Position numbers and translations under genes: made by a program. From Streptomyces sp. NBC_00193 (GTDB lineage Bacteria; Actinomycetota; Actinomycetes; Streptomycetales; Streptomycetaceae), in NCBI RefSeq assembly GCF_026342735.1, contig NZ_JAPEMM010000001.1, positions 2,666,001 to 2,730,000 on the forward strand: a stretch of DNA of 64,000 nucleotides, written 5' to 3'. The number at the start of each line of letters is the position of its first letter. Position 1 is the first letter of the stretch. The notes beneath the pieces were generated by a model. That model was not told the DNA's origin and ran no database searches. It was given only the letters and a program-made list of their open reading frames with translations. Of this stretch, positions 47,153-55,972 are shown one piece after another.

Positions 47153-48852
47153 ACACGACCGCGAACACGACCACGCACACGAGCACCACCACACACCCTG
47201 CCGCCCCCGCCCACTGGGACGCGATCGTCATCGGTTCGGGCATCGGCGGCCTGGTCTGCGCGGCCTACCTCGCGGTCGGCGGCAAGCGGGTCCTGGTCGC
47301 CGAGCAGGGAGCGGTCGCGGGCGGCAACAGCCACGTGTTCCGCAGACGCCGCGCCTACGAGTTCGACGTCGGCGTGCACTACCTCGGCGACTGCGGCCCC
47401 GACGGCATCCTGCCCGCCATCCTGGACGGTCTGGGGCTGGGCGGCCGGGTCCCGTACGAGGAGATGGACCCCGACGGCTTCGACCGCATCGTGGCCGGGG
47501 GCACCACCCTGGACATGCCGGCGGACTGGAAGCGGTACCGCGAGCGGCTCCAGGAGGCCTGCCCCGCGGACGCCGCCGGGATCGACACCTTCCTGGACGT
47601 CGTGGCGGGACTCGGCACCGAGCGCCGCGACGCCATCGTCGCCGCCGCGGACCTGCCCATGGCGGAGCTGGAGCGCCTCGCCCCGCAGTCGGTGGCCTGG
47701 GGCCGGCGGACGCTGACCGAGCTCTTCGACCACTGCGCGCTCTCCACCCGCGCCCGCACCCTGCTCGCCGCCCAGTCGCCCAATTACGGGATGTCGCCGG
47801 ACGAGGCGACCGTCGCCACCCACGCCACCCTCATCGACCACTACGTCCGCGGCGCCTACTACCCGCAAGGGGGCGGGCAGATGCTCGCCTCGGGGCTGCT
47901 CGAAGTGATCCGCGCGCACGGAGGGGCCCTGCGGACCCGCGCCCGGGTGACCCGCATAGCGATCGAGGAGGGCCGCGTCCGCGGCGTGGAGTTCGCCGAC
48001 GGCAGCGCCGCCACCGCTGCGGTGGTCGTCTCGAACGCCGACTACCGCCGCACCATGCTGGAGCTGGTGGGCGAGGACCGGCTGCCCCGGCGCCTGGCCG
48101 CCAAGACCAGGGACGCCCGGATGGCACTGCCCTGGGCCACCGTCTACGTGGCCCTGGACAAGGACATCGAGCGCCACGCCAACGTGTGGTGGTACCGCGG
48201 CGAGGACATCGGCCGCTACTACGAGGACCTCCGCTCCGGCGCCCCGTCCTCCACCACCGACTTCCTCTTCATGTCCTTCGCCTCCGGCAAGGACCACGTC
48301 GGCCGCCGCATCTGCCCGCCCGGCCACTCCAATTTCCAGCTGATGACGCTCTGCCCGCCCGGCCTCGCACACTGGGGCGTCACCGACGGCCCGGCGGACG
48401 GCGGGACGTACCGCGACGACCCGGCGTACCGCAAGGAGAAGGCGCGGCTGACCGAGTCCGTCCTGGACGCCGCGGAGGAGGTCCTCGGCCCGTTCCGCGG
48501 CCACATCACCCACCTGGAGACGGCCACCCCGCTCACCCAGGAGCGGTACACGCTCTCCACCGGCGGCACCCCCTTCGGCATGGCGCAGTGGGGCGCCACC
48601 GGCGCCCGCCCGGACACGGCCACCCTCATCGAGGGCCTGCACATCGCCGGGGCCAACACCCGGTACGGGAACGGCATCACGGGCTCGGCCGTCAGCGGCA
48701 TCGCCTGCGCCGGCCAGATCCTGGGCCGCCGCCTCATGCACGAGGTGCACACGGGCTCGGTGCTCGGGGACCCCGCCCTGCTCCCGGACCGCGGCACCGA
48801 CTGGGACCCCCTGGCGGTGTCCCGCGGTCTGACGCCCCGCGGGCCGGCGTGA
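47149..48852 (+). CDS. CrtI/CrtISO-like FAD-dependent oxidoreductase
   Basis: A 567-aa protein of the phytoene desaturase/carotenoid isomerase/retinol saturase family. The FAD-binding motif is IVIGSGIGGLVCAAYLA (about residues 26-42), followed by HYLGDCGPDG, YYPQGGGQMLASGLLEVIRA, and a C-terminal GLHIAGANTRYGNGITGSAV. These enzymes oxidise, saturate or isomerise conjugated polyenes, which fits a polyene-like product from the adjacent ketosynthase and dehydratases. The Thr-rich first 20 residues look unstructured. ATG 47149 overlaps the acyltransferase stop and its own stop overlaps the TetR GTG. Confidence 0.88.
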   Translation: MNTTANTTTHTSTTTHPAAPAHWDAIVIGSGIGGLVCAAYLAVGGKRVLVAEQGAVAGGNSHVFRRRRAYEFDVGVHYLGDCGPDGILPAILDGLGLGGRVPYEEMDPDGFDRIVAGGTTLDMPADWKRYRERLQEACPADAAGIDTFLDVVAGLGTERRDAIVAAADLPMAELERLAPQSVAWGRRTLTELFDHCALSTRARTLLAAQSPNYGMSPDEATVATHATLIDHYVRGAYYPQGGGQMLASGLLEVIRAHGGALRTRARVTRIAIEEGRVRGVEFADGSAATAAVVVSNADYRRTMLELVGEDRLPRRLAAKTRDARMALPWATVYVALDKDIERHANVWWYRGEDIGRYYEDLRSGAPSSTTDFLFMSFASGKDHVGRRICPPGHSNFQLMTLCPPGLAHWGVTDGPADGGTYRDDPAYRKEKARLTESVLDAAEEVLGPFRGHITHLETATPLTQERYTLSTGGTPFGMAQWGATGARPDTATLIEGLHIAGANTRYGNGITGSAVSGIACAGQILGRRLMHEVHTGSVLGDPALLPDRGTDWDPLAVSRGLTPRGPA

Positions 48853-49355
48853 GGCTGAGCGCGGACGAACGCCGGGAGACCGTGCTCCGGGCCGCGATCG
48901 CCGAATTCGCCACCGGCGGCTACCACGGCACCTCGACGGAGGCGATCGCCCGCCGGGTCGGGGTCTCCCAGCCGTACCTGTTCCGGCTGTTCCCGACCAA
49001 GCGCGCCCTCTTCCAGGCCGCGGCGGTCCGTTCCTTCGAGCGGACCGCCGCGGTGTACGAGCTGGCCGCGGCGGAACTGCGGGGCACGGAGGCGCTGGAC
49101 GCCATGGCCCGCGCCCGCGACCGCCTGCTCGCCGAGGAACCCCTTCCCCTGATGCGGCTCCAGGCCGCCGTCGCGGCGGCGGCCCTGGACGACCGCCCCT
49201 TCGCCGCCGTCCTGCGCCGCTCCTGGTGCGACCTGTGGGACCTGGTCCACACCTGCTCCGGCGCCGCCCCGGCCGAGGTCACCGCCTTCTTCGCCCACGA
49301 AGCCCTGGCCACCACGAGAGCCGCCATCACGGCCCCGCCCGGGCCCCCGCCGTAG
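48849..49355 (+). CDS. TetR-family transcriptional regulator
   Basis: A 168-aa protein, short for TetR. The HTH is TSTEAIARRVGVSQPYLFRL then FPTKRALFQAA, and the ligand domain follows. It starts GTG 48849 inside the flavoenzyme stop (GTGA). It is the last gene of the acyltransferase-flavoenzyme operon and so may repress its own operon, perhaps through the palindrome at 46137-46153. The ligand is unknown. Confidence 0.88.
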   Translation: MRLSADERRETVLRAAIAEFATGGYHGTSTEAIARRVGVSQPYLFRLFPTKRALFQAAAVRSFERTAAVYELAAAELRGTEALDAMARARDRLLAEEPLPLMRLQAAVAAAALDDRPFAAVLRRSWCDLWDLVHTCSGAAPAEVTAFFAHEALATTRAAITAPPGPPP

Positions 49356-49427
49356 CCGAGACCCTCGTCACCCCCGCACCCACGTCCCGGGGCACATCAC
49401 CAGGGCACATCACCGGGGGCACAACGA

Positions 49428-49467
49428 AAGAGCCCCTGCTCCGGATTTCTCCGGAGCAGGGGCTCTT
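49428..49467. terminator. 18-bp stem hairpin between TetR gene and tRNA
   Basis: Perfect 18-base arms (49428-49445 and 49450-49467) around a 4-base loop. It is placed to end both the cluster transcript (plus) and the tRNA-Leu transcript (minus). Confidence 0.85.
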
Positions 49468-49474
49468 CCACATG

Positions 49475-49557
49475 TGCGCGAGGGGGGATTTGAACCCCCA
49501 CGTCCCGAAGGACACTGGCACCTGAAGCCAGCGCGTCTGCCGTTCCGCCACTCGCGC
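49475..49557 (-). tRNA. tRNA-Leu (anticodon CAG)
   Basis: The acceptor stem GCGCGAG/CTCGCGC (49557-49551 and 49482-49476), D arm, anticodon CAG (49524-49522), a long class II variable arm and the T arm with GGTTCAAATCC are all visible on the minus strand. The discriminator base is A (49475), as for leucine. CCA is not encoded. The 3' end faces the accessory cluster. Confidence 0.95.
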
Positions 49558-49850
49558 AAAGTGACTACCAGCGGTTCTTCCCTTGCGGGCCGTTCCCCTG
49601 GCGACATCGGAACATTAGCACGTCGGAGGGGCTGGATTCACATCGCTTTTCGTGCTCTCCCGACGCCCGCCGACGACCGCCCCTCCCGTACTCGGCCGCC
49701 GGTGCGGGACACTGTCCTCGGGGCGCCCCTACGATCGCTTGTGAGGACCAACACTCATGCGCACGTGACCGATGGGGAACCACCCGAATCCGCCACGCGT
49801 GGATACGATCAGTAAGCAGTACAGGGCGACAACGACGGAGGAGGTGCCCC
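49558..49850. promoter_or_regulatory. Divergent tRNA-Leu/fhaA upstream region
   Basis: A 293-base gap with no gene. It must hold the tRNA promoter (minus) and the fhaA promoter (plus). TACGAT at 49803-49808 is a possible -10, but no convincing -35 is seen. The fhaA ribosome site GGAGGAGG lies just before 49851. Confidence 0.4.
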
Positions 49851-50705
49851 ATGGGAGTCCTGAAGCGGTTCGAGCAGCGACTCGAAGGTCTGGTGAACGG
49901 CACCTTCGCCAAGGTCTTCAAGTCCGAGGTCCAGCCGGTGGAGATCGCGGGCGCCCTCCAGCGCGAGTGCGACAACAACGCCACCATCTGGAACCGCGAG
50001 CGCACCGTCGTCCCCAACGACTTCATCGTGGAGCTGAGCACGGGCGACTACGAGCGCCTGAGCCCCTACTCGGGCCAGCTCGGCGACGAGCTCGCGGGCC
50101 TCGTCCGCGACTACGCCAAGCAGCAGCGCTACAGCTTCATGGGCCCCATCAAGGTCCAGCTGGAGAAGGCCGACGACCTGGACACCGGGCTCTACCGGGT
50201 CCGCAGCCGCACGCTCGCAGCCAGCACCTCCCAGTCCCCCGGCCAGCCCGGTCCGGGCCAGGGACAGGGCCACCAGGCCCCCCCGGCCCAGCCCGGCGGC
50301 TACGGGTACCCCCCGGCCTCCGCGCCGCCCATGCCCGCAGGACCGCCCCCGGGCGGCCCCGGCGGACCCGGCGCACGCAGGGCGGGACCCGGCGGACCGG
50401 CTCCCGTACCTCCCGGCGGCGCCGTCCGGCGCCACTGGATCGAGATCAACGGCACCCGCCACCAGATCTCGCGCCCTACGCTCGTACTCGGCCGAAGCAC
50501 CGAGGCCGACGTGCGGATCGACGACCCCGGCGTATCGCGCCGGCACTGTGAGATCCGGACCGGAACGCCCTCGACGATCCAGGATCTAGGGTCCACCAAC
50601 GGCATCGTGGTGGACGGGCAGCACACCACCCGCGCTACGCTCCGCGACGGTTCACGGATCGTCGTGGGCAGCACCACCATCATTTACCGGCAAGCCGAAG
50701 GGTGA
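49851..50705 (+). CDS. fhaA: FHA-domain protein FhaA (DUF3662 + FHA)
   Basis: A 284-aa protein. An N-terminal DUF3662 domain (MGVLKRFEQRLEGLVNGTFA to about residue 120), a long Pro/Gly/Gln linker and a C-terminal FHA domain (about 200-280) with LVLGRST, SRRHCEI and DLGSTNG phosphothreonine-binding loops. FhaA is a phosphoprotein partner of PknB that interacts with the MviN flippase system and tunes peptidoglycan synthesis. It has GGAGGAGG upstream. It is the first gene of the fhaA-fhaB-pstP-rodA-pbpA block. Confidence 0.95.
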   Translation: MGVLKRFEQRLEGLVNGTFAKVFKSEVQPVEIAGALQRECDNNATIWNRERTVVPNDFIVELSTGDYERLSPYSGQLGDELAGLVRDYAKQQRYSFMGPIKVQLEKADDLDTGLYRVRSRTLAASTSQSPGQPGPGQGQGHQAPPAQPGGYGYPPASAPPMPAGPPPGGPGGPGARRAGPGGPAPVPPGGAVRRHWIEINGTRHQISRPTLVLGRSTEADVRIDDPGVSRRHCEIRTGTPSTIQDLGSTNGIVVDGQHTTRATLRDGSRIVVGSTTIIYRQAEG

Positions 50706-50715
50706 AGCGGGGGCA

Positions 50716-51222
50716 ATGTCAGAGCTGACCCTGACGGTCATGCGGTTGGGTTTCCTGGCCGTTCTGTGGCTGTTCGTCATCGTGGCCGTTCAGGTCATCC
50801 GCAGCGATCTCTTCGGTACGAGAGTCACGCAGCGCGGTTCCCGACGCGGCGGGGGCGCTTCCGGCACCCCGGCGGCGCAGCAGGGCCGCCAGGCCTCTGC
50901 TCCACCGCAGCAGCGCCAGCGCCGCGGTGCGCCGACCAAACTCGTCGTCTCCGAGGGCACCCTCACGGGCACCACGGTGGCCCTCGCGGGCCAGACGATC
51001 ACCTTGGGCCGCGCCCACGACTCCACGATCGTGCTGGACGACGACTACGCCTCCAGCAGGCATGCCAGGATCTACCCGGACCGTGACGGTCAGTGGATCG
51101 TCGAGGATCTCGGGTCCACCAACGGCACGTATCTCGACCGGACCCGGCTGACCACCCCGACGCCCATTCCGCCGGGCGCCCCGATCCGCATCGGCAAGAC
51201 CGTCATCGAGCTGCGGAAGTAG
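50716..51222 (+). CDS. fhaB: FHA-domain protein FhaB
   Basis: A 168-aa protein. An N-terminal transmembrane helix (LTVMRLGFLAVLWLFVIVAV, about residues 6-25), a basic linker (RRGGGASG, QQRQRRG) and an FHA domain with ITLGRAHDSTIVLDDDYASS, RHARIY and DLGSTNGTYLDR. It binds Thr-phosphorylated partners of the PknB system at the division site and membrane. It starts ten bases after the fhaA stop. Confidence 0.95.
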   Translation: MSELTLTVMRLGFLAVLWLFVIVAVQVIRSDLFGTRVTQRGSRRGGGASGTPAAQQGRQASAPPQQRQRRGAPTKLVVSEGTLTGTTVALAGQTITLGRAHDSTIVLDDDYASSRHARIYPDRDGQWIVEDLGSTNGTYLDRTRLTTPTPIPPGAPIRIGKTVIELRK

Positions 51223-51315
51223 TACGAGAATGAGCGAGCGGAGCGAGCGAGCCGCAGCGGTCCGTCCCACCGGGGACACGGACCCGAGCGCGCTCCAGGC
51301 CGGAGGGTGGGCAGT

Positions 51316-52839
51316 GTGGCTCGAGACCGGTTGTACCCCGAGGCGTCGACAGGGCAGGTGCGCATGAGTCTGTCCCTGCGGTTCGCCGCCGGATCGCACA
51401 AGGGCATGATCCGGGAGGGCAACGAGGACTCCGGCTACGCCGGTCCCCGTCTCCTCGCGATCGCCGACGGCATGGGCGGCCAGGCCGCCGGCGAAGTCGC
51501 CAGCTCCGAGGTGATCTCCGCCCTCGTGCAGCTCGACGACGACGTCCCGGGCTCCGACATGCTCACCGCGCTCAGCACCGCGGTGCAGCGCGCGAACGAC
51601 CAGTTGCGGGTCATGGTCGAGGAGGACCCCCAGCTCGAGGGCATGGGCACCACGCTCACCGCCCTGCTCTGGACGGGCCAGCGCCTCGGCCTGGTCCACG
51701 TCGGCGACTCCCGCGCCTACCTGCTCCGCGACGGCGTCCTCACGCAGATCACCCAGGACCACACCTGGGTGCAGCGCCTCGTCGACGAGGGCCGGATCAC
51801 CGAAGAGGAAGCCACCACCCACCCGCAGCGCTCCCTGCTGATGAGGGCCCTGGGCAGCGGCGACATCGTCGAGCCCGACCTCTCCATCCGCGAGGTCCGG
51901 GTCGGCGACCGCTACCTGATCTGCTCCGACGGACTCTCCGGCGTGGTCTCCCACCAGACCCTCGAAGAGACCCTCGCCGACTACCACGGCCCCCGCGAGA
52001 CCGTGGCCTCCCTCATCCAGCTCGCGCTGCGCGGCGGCGGCCCCGACAACATCACCTGCATCGTGGCCGACGTCCTCGACACCGACAGCGGCGACACCCT
52101 GGCCGCGCAGGTCAACGACACCCCGGTCGTCGTCGGCGCGGTCGCCGAGAACCAGCACCACCAGCTCTTCGACGGCGGCAACGCCATGCAGACGCCCGCC
52201 GGCCGCGCCTCCGGGCTCGGCCGCCAGAGCCCCCCGCCCGCCGGCGCCTTCGGCCCCCCCGGCAGCGGCGAGGCCCCGGGTTACGGCGGTTACGGCGCCC
52301 AGGGACAGGGCGGCGGAGCCGACGCGTACGGCAGCTTCGGCGACCCCGACCCGTACGCCGGCGACTCCGGGTACGAGGACACGTACGACCACCCTCGCCG
52401 GCGGCGCGGCAAGGGCCGCAAGTGGACCACGCGCACGCTGACGCTGCTCGTGGTCCTCGGTGTCATCGGCGGCGGCCTGTACGCGGGCTACCGCTGGACC
52501 CAGACGCAGTTCTACGTCGGGGTCAAGGACGAGCACGTCGCGCTCTTCCGCGGGATCAGCCAGAAGCTGGGGCCGCTGGAGCTCTCCAAGGTGGAGACCG
52601 ACCGCCCCGACATCGAACTGAAGTACCTGCCGCCCTTCAAGCGCAAGCAGGTCGTGGACACGATCGGCGAAAGCAGCCTCGACTCCGCCCGTACGAAGAT
52701 CGACGAGCTCGGCACCCAGACCTCCGCGTGCAAGAAGGACGAGGAGCGGCGTGCCGCCGAGGCGCAGGGCAACCAGACACCCGGCCCCGTCCTGACTGCC
52801 GCCGAGCAGCAGGTCGTCGGCCTGTGCGAGAAGCAGTAG
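51316..52839 (+). CDS. pstP: PP2C-family Ser/Thr phosphatase PstP
   Basis: A protein of about 507 aa. The PP2C domain has metal-binding residues in NEDSGY, ADGMGGQAAGE, GDSRAYLL, CSDGLSG and GGGPDNIT. A Gly/Tyr-rich linker, one transmembrane helix (TLTLLVVLGVIGGGLYAGYR) and an extracytoplasmic domain with two Cys follow. It dephosphorylates PknB and its substrates. The start is uncertain: GTG 51316 has GGAGGGTG six bases upstream; ATG 51364 (MSLSLRFAAG) is the alternative used in some orthologues. Confidence 0.94.
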   Translation: MARDRLYPEASTGQVRMSLSLRFAAGSHKGMIREGNEDSGYAGPRLLAIADGMGGQAAGEVASSEVISALVQLDDDVPGSDMLTALSTAVQRANDQLRVMVEEDPQLEGMGTTLTALLWTGQRLGLVHVGDSRAYLLRDGVLTQITQDHTWVQRLVDEGRITEEEATTHPQRSLLMRALGSGDIVEPDLSIREVRVGDRYLICSDGLSGVVSHQTLEETLADYHGPRETVASLIQLALRGGGPDNITCIVADVLDTDSGDTLAAQVNDTPVVVGAVAENQHHQLFDGGNAMQTPAGRASGLGRQSPPPAGAFGPPGSGEAPGYGGYGAQGQGGGADAYGSFGDPDPYAGDSGYEDTYDHPRRRRGKGRKWTTRTLTLLVVLGVIGGGLYAGYRWTQTQFYVGVKDEHVALFRGISQKLGPLELSKVETDRPDIELKYLPPFKRKQVVDTIGESSLDSARTKIDELGTQTSACKKDEERRAAEAQGNQTPGPVLTAAEQQVVGLCEKQ

Positions 52840-52870
52840 ACATACGCGGGCACAGGGGGCCCGCCACACC

Positions 52871-54295
52871 ATGAGCGTTGTCACCAACACGACCACCATC
52901 GGCGCCATCGAGGCGCCGAGCCGGCGGAACACCGAGCTCCTGCTGCTCGCCTTCGCCGTGGTCATCCCGATCTTCGCCTACGCCAACGCGGGCATGTCGC
53001 TCCACGGGAAGCTGCCCCCGGGCATGCTCACCTACGGGCTCGGCCTCGGCGTCCTGGCGGGCATCGCCCACTTCGTCGTGCGGCGCTACGCCAAGTACGC
53101 CGACCCGCTGCTGCTGCCGATCGCCACACTCCTCAACGGGCTGGGCCTCGTCCTGATCTGGCGCCTCGACCAGTCCGAGCGCCTGCAGAACCTGGCGAAG
53201 CGGCAGTTCGGCGCCTTCTCCGAGTCCGCCCCCCGGCAGATGATGTACACGGCGCTCGCCATCGCCCTGTTCGCCGTGGTCCTGCTGGTCCTCAAGGACC
53301 ACCGCGTGCTCCAGCGGTTCACGTACATCTCCATGGCCGCCTCGCTCGTGCTGCTGATCCTGCCCGTGATCCCGGGTCTGGGAGCCGACGTCTTCGGCGC
53401 CAAGATCTGGATCAGCGTCGGCGGGTTCTCCATCCAGCCCGGCGAGTTCGCCAAGATCGTCATCGCCGTCTTCTTCGCCGGCTACCTCATGGTCAAGCGC
53501 GACGCCCTGGCGCTCGCCAGCCGCCGCTTCATGGGCCTCTACCTGCCGCGCGGCCGCGACCTCGGCCCGATCCTGATGATCTGGGCGATGAGCCTGCTCG
53601 TCCTGGTCTTCGAGAACGACCTCGGCACCTCGCTGCTCTTCTTCGGCATGTTCGTGATCATGCTGTACGTGGCCACCGAGCGGACGAGCTGGATCGTCAT
53701 CGGCCTCCTCATGAGCGTCGGCGGAGCCACCGTGGTCGGCGCCACCGCCAGCCACGTCAAGGCCCGCGTCACCGCCTGGCTCGACCCCTTCGCCTGCTAC
53801 CAGAAGTCCGGCGCCTGCGAACAGGTCGGCCAGTCGATCATGAGCTTCGGCTCCGGCGGGGTCCTCGGCACCGGCTGGGGGCAGGGCAACTCCGACCTCA
53901 TCGGCTTCGCCGCCAACTCCGACTTCATCTTCTCCACCGTCGGCGAAGAACTCGGGCTCGCCGGGGTCATGGCCTTCCTCCTGCTCTACGGCCTGATCAT
54001 CGAGCGGGGCGTGCGCACCGCCCTCGCCGCCCGCGACCCCTTCGGCAAGCTCTTCGCGATCGGCCTCTCCGGCGCCTTCGCGCTCCAGATCTTCGTGGTC
54101 GCCGGCGGAGTCATGGGCCTCATCCCCCTGACCGGCATGACCATGCCCTTCCTCGCGTCCGGCGGCTCGTCCGTCCTCGCGAACTGGATCCTCATCGCCA
54201 TCCTCATCCGGATCAGCGACACCGCACGCCGCCCCGCCCCGGCCCCGGCACCGTCCCCCGACTCCGAGATGACCCAGGTGGTCCGCCCGTCATGA
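52871..54295 (+). CDS. rodA: RodA/FtsW-family glycosyltransferase (SEDS)
   Basis: A 474-aa polytopic SEDS peptidoglycan polymerase with about ten membrane helices. Family landmarks are KIWISVGGFSIQPGEFAKIV, ENDLGTSLLFFGMFVIMLYV, GWGQGNSDLIGFAANSDFIF with STVGEELG, and PLTGMTMPFLASGGSSVLAN. It polymerises lipid II with its cognate class B PBP, encoded next (ATGA overlap). In Streptomyces this homologue is linked to sporulation and spore wall synthesis rather than vegetative division. Confidence 0.95.
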   Translation: MSVVTNTTTIGAIEAPSRRNTELLLLAFAVVIPIFAYANAGMSLHGKLPPGMLTYGLGLGVLAGIAHFVVRRYAKYADPLLLPIATLLNGLGLVLIWRLDQSERLQNLAKRQFGAFSESAPRQMMYTALAIALFAVVLLVLKDHRVLQRFTYISMAASLVLLILPVIPGLGADVFGAKIWISVGGFSIQPGEFAKIVIAVFFAGYLMVKRDALALASRRFMGLYLPRGRDLGPILMIWAMSLLVLVFENDLGTSLLFFGMFVIMLYVATERTSWIVIGLLMSVGGATVVGATASHVKARVTAWLDPFACYQKSGACEQVGQSIMSFGSGGVLGTGWGQGNSDLIGFAANSDFIFSTVGEELGLAGVMAFLLLYGLIIERGVRTALAARDPFGKLFAIGLSGAFALQIFVVAGGVMGLIPLTGMTMPFLASGGSSVLANWILIAILIRISDTARRPAPAPAPSPDSEMTQVVRPS

Positions 54296-55758
54296 ACAAG
54301 CCCCTGCGCCGCATCTCGATCTTCTGCGGGCTGCTCGTCCTGGCACTGCTCGTGCGGACCAACTGGCTCCAGTACGTCAAGGCCGAGGAGCTGAGCACCC
54401 GCAAGGAGAACCGCCGGGTCCAGATCGCCCAGTACGCCACCGAGCGCGGCAACATCATCGTCGAGGGCAAGCCGATCACCGGCTCCGCCGTCACCGACGG
54501 CAGCGACTACAAGTTCAAGCGGACCTACATGGACGGTCCGCTCTGGGCCCCCGTGACCGGGTACGCCTCCCAGGCCTTCGGCTCCACCCAGCTCGAATCC
54601 CTCGAGGACGGCATCCTCACCGGCAACGACGACCGGCTCTTCTTCGACCGCACCATCGGCATGTTCACCGGCGAGAAGAAGCAGGGCGGCAACGTCGTCA
54701 CGACGCTCAACGCCGCCGCCCAGAAGGCCGCCTTCGACAAGCTCGGCAGCAAGAAGGGCGCCGTCGCGGCGATCGACCCGCGCACCGGCGCGATCCTCGC
54801 CCTGGTCAGCACCCCCTCGTACGACCCCACCTCCTTCGCCGGCAACTCCAAGACCGACGAGAAGGCCTGGGTCGAGCTCAAGGACAGCGAGGACAAGAAG
54901 CTGGTCAACCGCGCCCTGCGCGAGACCTACCCGCCCGGCTCCACCTTCAAGGTGGTCACCGCCGCCGCGGCCCTGGAGAACGGCGTCGTCAAGAACATCG
55001 ACGACCCGACCGACACCGAGGACCCGTACATCCTCCCGGGCACCAAGACCGAGCTGATCAACCACGCCCCCGGATGCGGGAAGGCCAGCCTCAACGAGGC
55101 CATGCGCGTCTCCTGCAACTCCGTCTTCGCCAACATGGGCGACAAGGTGGGGCGGGACAACATGGTGAAGACCGCCGAGAAGTTCGGCTTCAACAACGAC
55201 AAGATCGACACCCCGGTCCGCGCCTTCGCCAGCGTCTACGACAAGACCATGGGCAAGGACGGCAACGCCCTCAGCTCCATCGGCCAGTTCAACACGGCGG
55301 CCACCCCGCTGCAGATGGCCATGGTCACCGCCGCCATCGCCAACAACGGCAAGCTGATGAAGCCGTACATGGTCGACCAGCTCCAGTCGCCCAACGTCGA
55401 CGTCATCGAGAAGCACGAGCCGCAGGAAATGAGCCGGCCGCTCTCCCCGGAGAACGCGAAGAAGATCCGGGACATGATGGTCAACGTGGTCGACAAGGGC
55501 ACCGGCAGCACCGCCAGGATCAAGAACACCGTGGTCGGCGGCAAGACCGGAACCGCCCAGCACGGCGAGGGCAACAAGAAGCGCCCGTACGCCTGGTTCA
55601 TCTCCTACGCCGAGAACCCGGACGGCAGCTCGCCGGTCGCCGTCGCCGTCGTCATCGAGGACAGCAACGCGGACCGCGAGGACATCAGCGGCGCCGGCCT
55701 CGCCGCCCCGGTCGCCAAGGCCGTCATGGAAGCCGTGCTCAAGAGCAACAAGGGGTGA
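54292..55758 (+). CDS. pbpA: Class B penicillin-binding protein PbpA
   Basis: A 488-aa D,D-transpeptidase. One N-terminal anchor helix (ISIFCGLLVLALLVRTNWLQ), a non-catalytic dimer domain, and the transpeptidase with the SxxK motif STFK (217-220), SxN motif SCN (274-276) and KTGTA (418-422). It cross-links peptidoglycan made by the SEDS partner. ATG overlaps the rodA stop by four bases. The C-terminus is short and has no PASTA domains. Confidence 0.96.
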   Translation: MNKPLRRISIFCGLLVLALLVRTNWLQYVKAEELSTRKENRRVQIAQYATERGNIIVEGKPITGSAVTDGSDYKFKRTYMDGPLWAPVTGYASQAFGSTQLESLEDGILTGNDDRLFFDRTIGMFTGEKKQGGNVVTTLNAAAQKAAFDKLGSKKGAVAAIDPRTGAILALVSTPSYDPTSFAGNSKTDEKAWVELKDSEDKKLVNRALRETYPPGSTFKVVTAAAALENGVVKNIDDPTDTEDPYILPGTKTELINHAPGCGKASLNEAMRVSCNSVFANMGDKVGRDNMVKTAEKFGFNNDKIDTPVRAFASVYDKTMGKDGNALSSIGQFNTAATPLQMAMVTAAIANNGKLMKPYMVDQLQSPNVDVIEKHEPQEMSRPLSPENAKKIRDMMVNVVDKGTGSTARIKNTVVGGKTGTAQHGEGNKKRPYAWFISYAENPDGSSPVAVAVVIEDSNADREDISGAGLAAPVAKAVMEAVLKSNKG

Positions 55759-55806
55759 CGGGCGGGGCCGAGCGCCACGCGAGAGCCGCAAGGGGCACAC
55801 AGATGT

Positions 55807-55834
55807 GATCCGGGTCACCGTTCCCGCCCGGATC
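55807..55834. promoter_or_regulatory. Inverted repeat upstream of pknB
   Basis: Arms GATCCGGG (55807-55814) and CCCGGATC (55827-55834) with a 12-base spacer, in the 214-base pbpA-pknB gap. It could be a terminator after pbpA or a pknB regulatory dyad. Confidence 0.35.
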
Positions 55835-55972
55835 GGAGCGTACGGTACCGGTCCGGTATCAGCCTGTGGTCACGAACCGATCACCGACGATCGGCCGGTA
55901 GCCTTTGCGCGAACAGCACACCGCCGGACCACACACGGGTGCGGTCGGGACTGACGGAGAGGGCTGCACGTT

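Noticed and set aside
46138..48750. An 870-codon minus-strand frame antisense to the acyltransferase and flavoenzyme
   Set aside because: Both plus-strand proteins have clear catalytic or cofactor motifs; the antisense product has none.
51229..51263. GAGCGAGCG-type simple repeat between fhaB and pstP, possibly a short coding frame
   Set aside because: It could encode a short MSERSERAA-like peptide, but no ribosome site or conservation is visible. Similar repeats are common in Streptomyces spacers.
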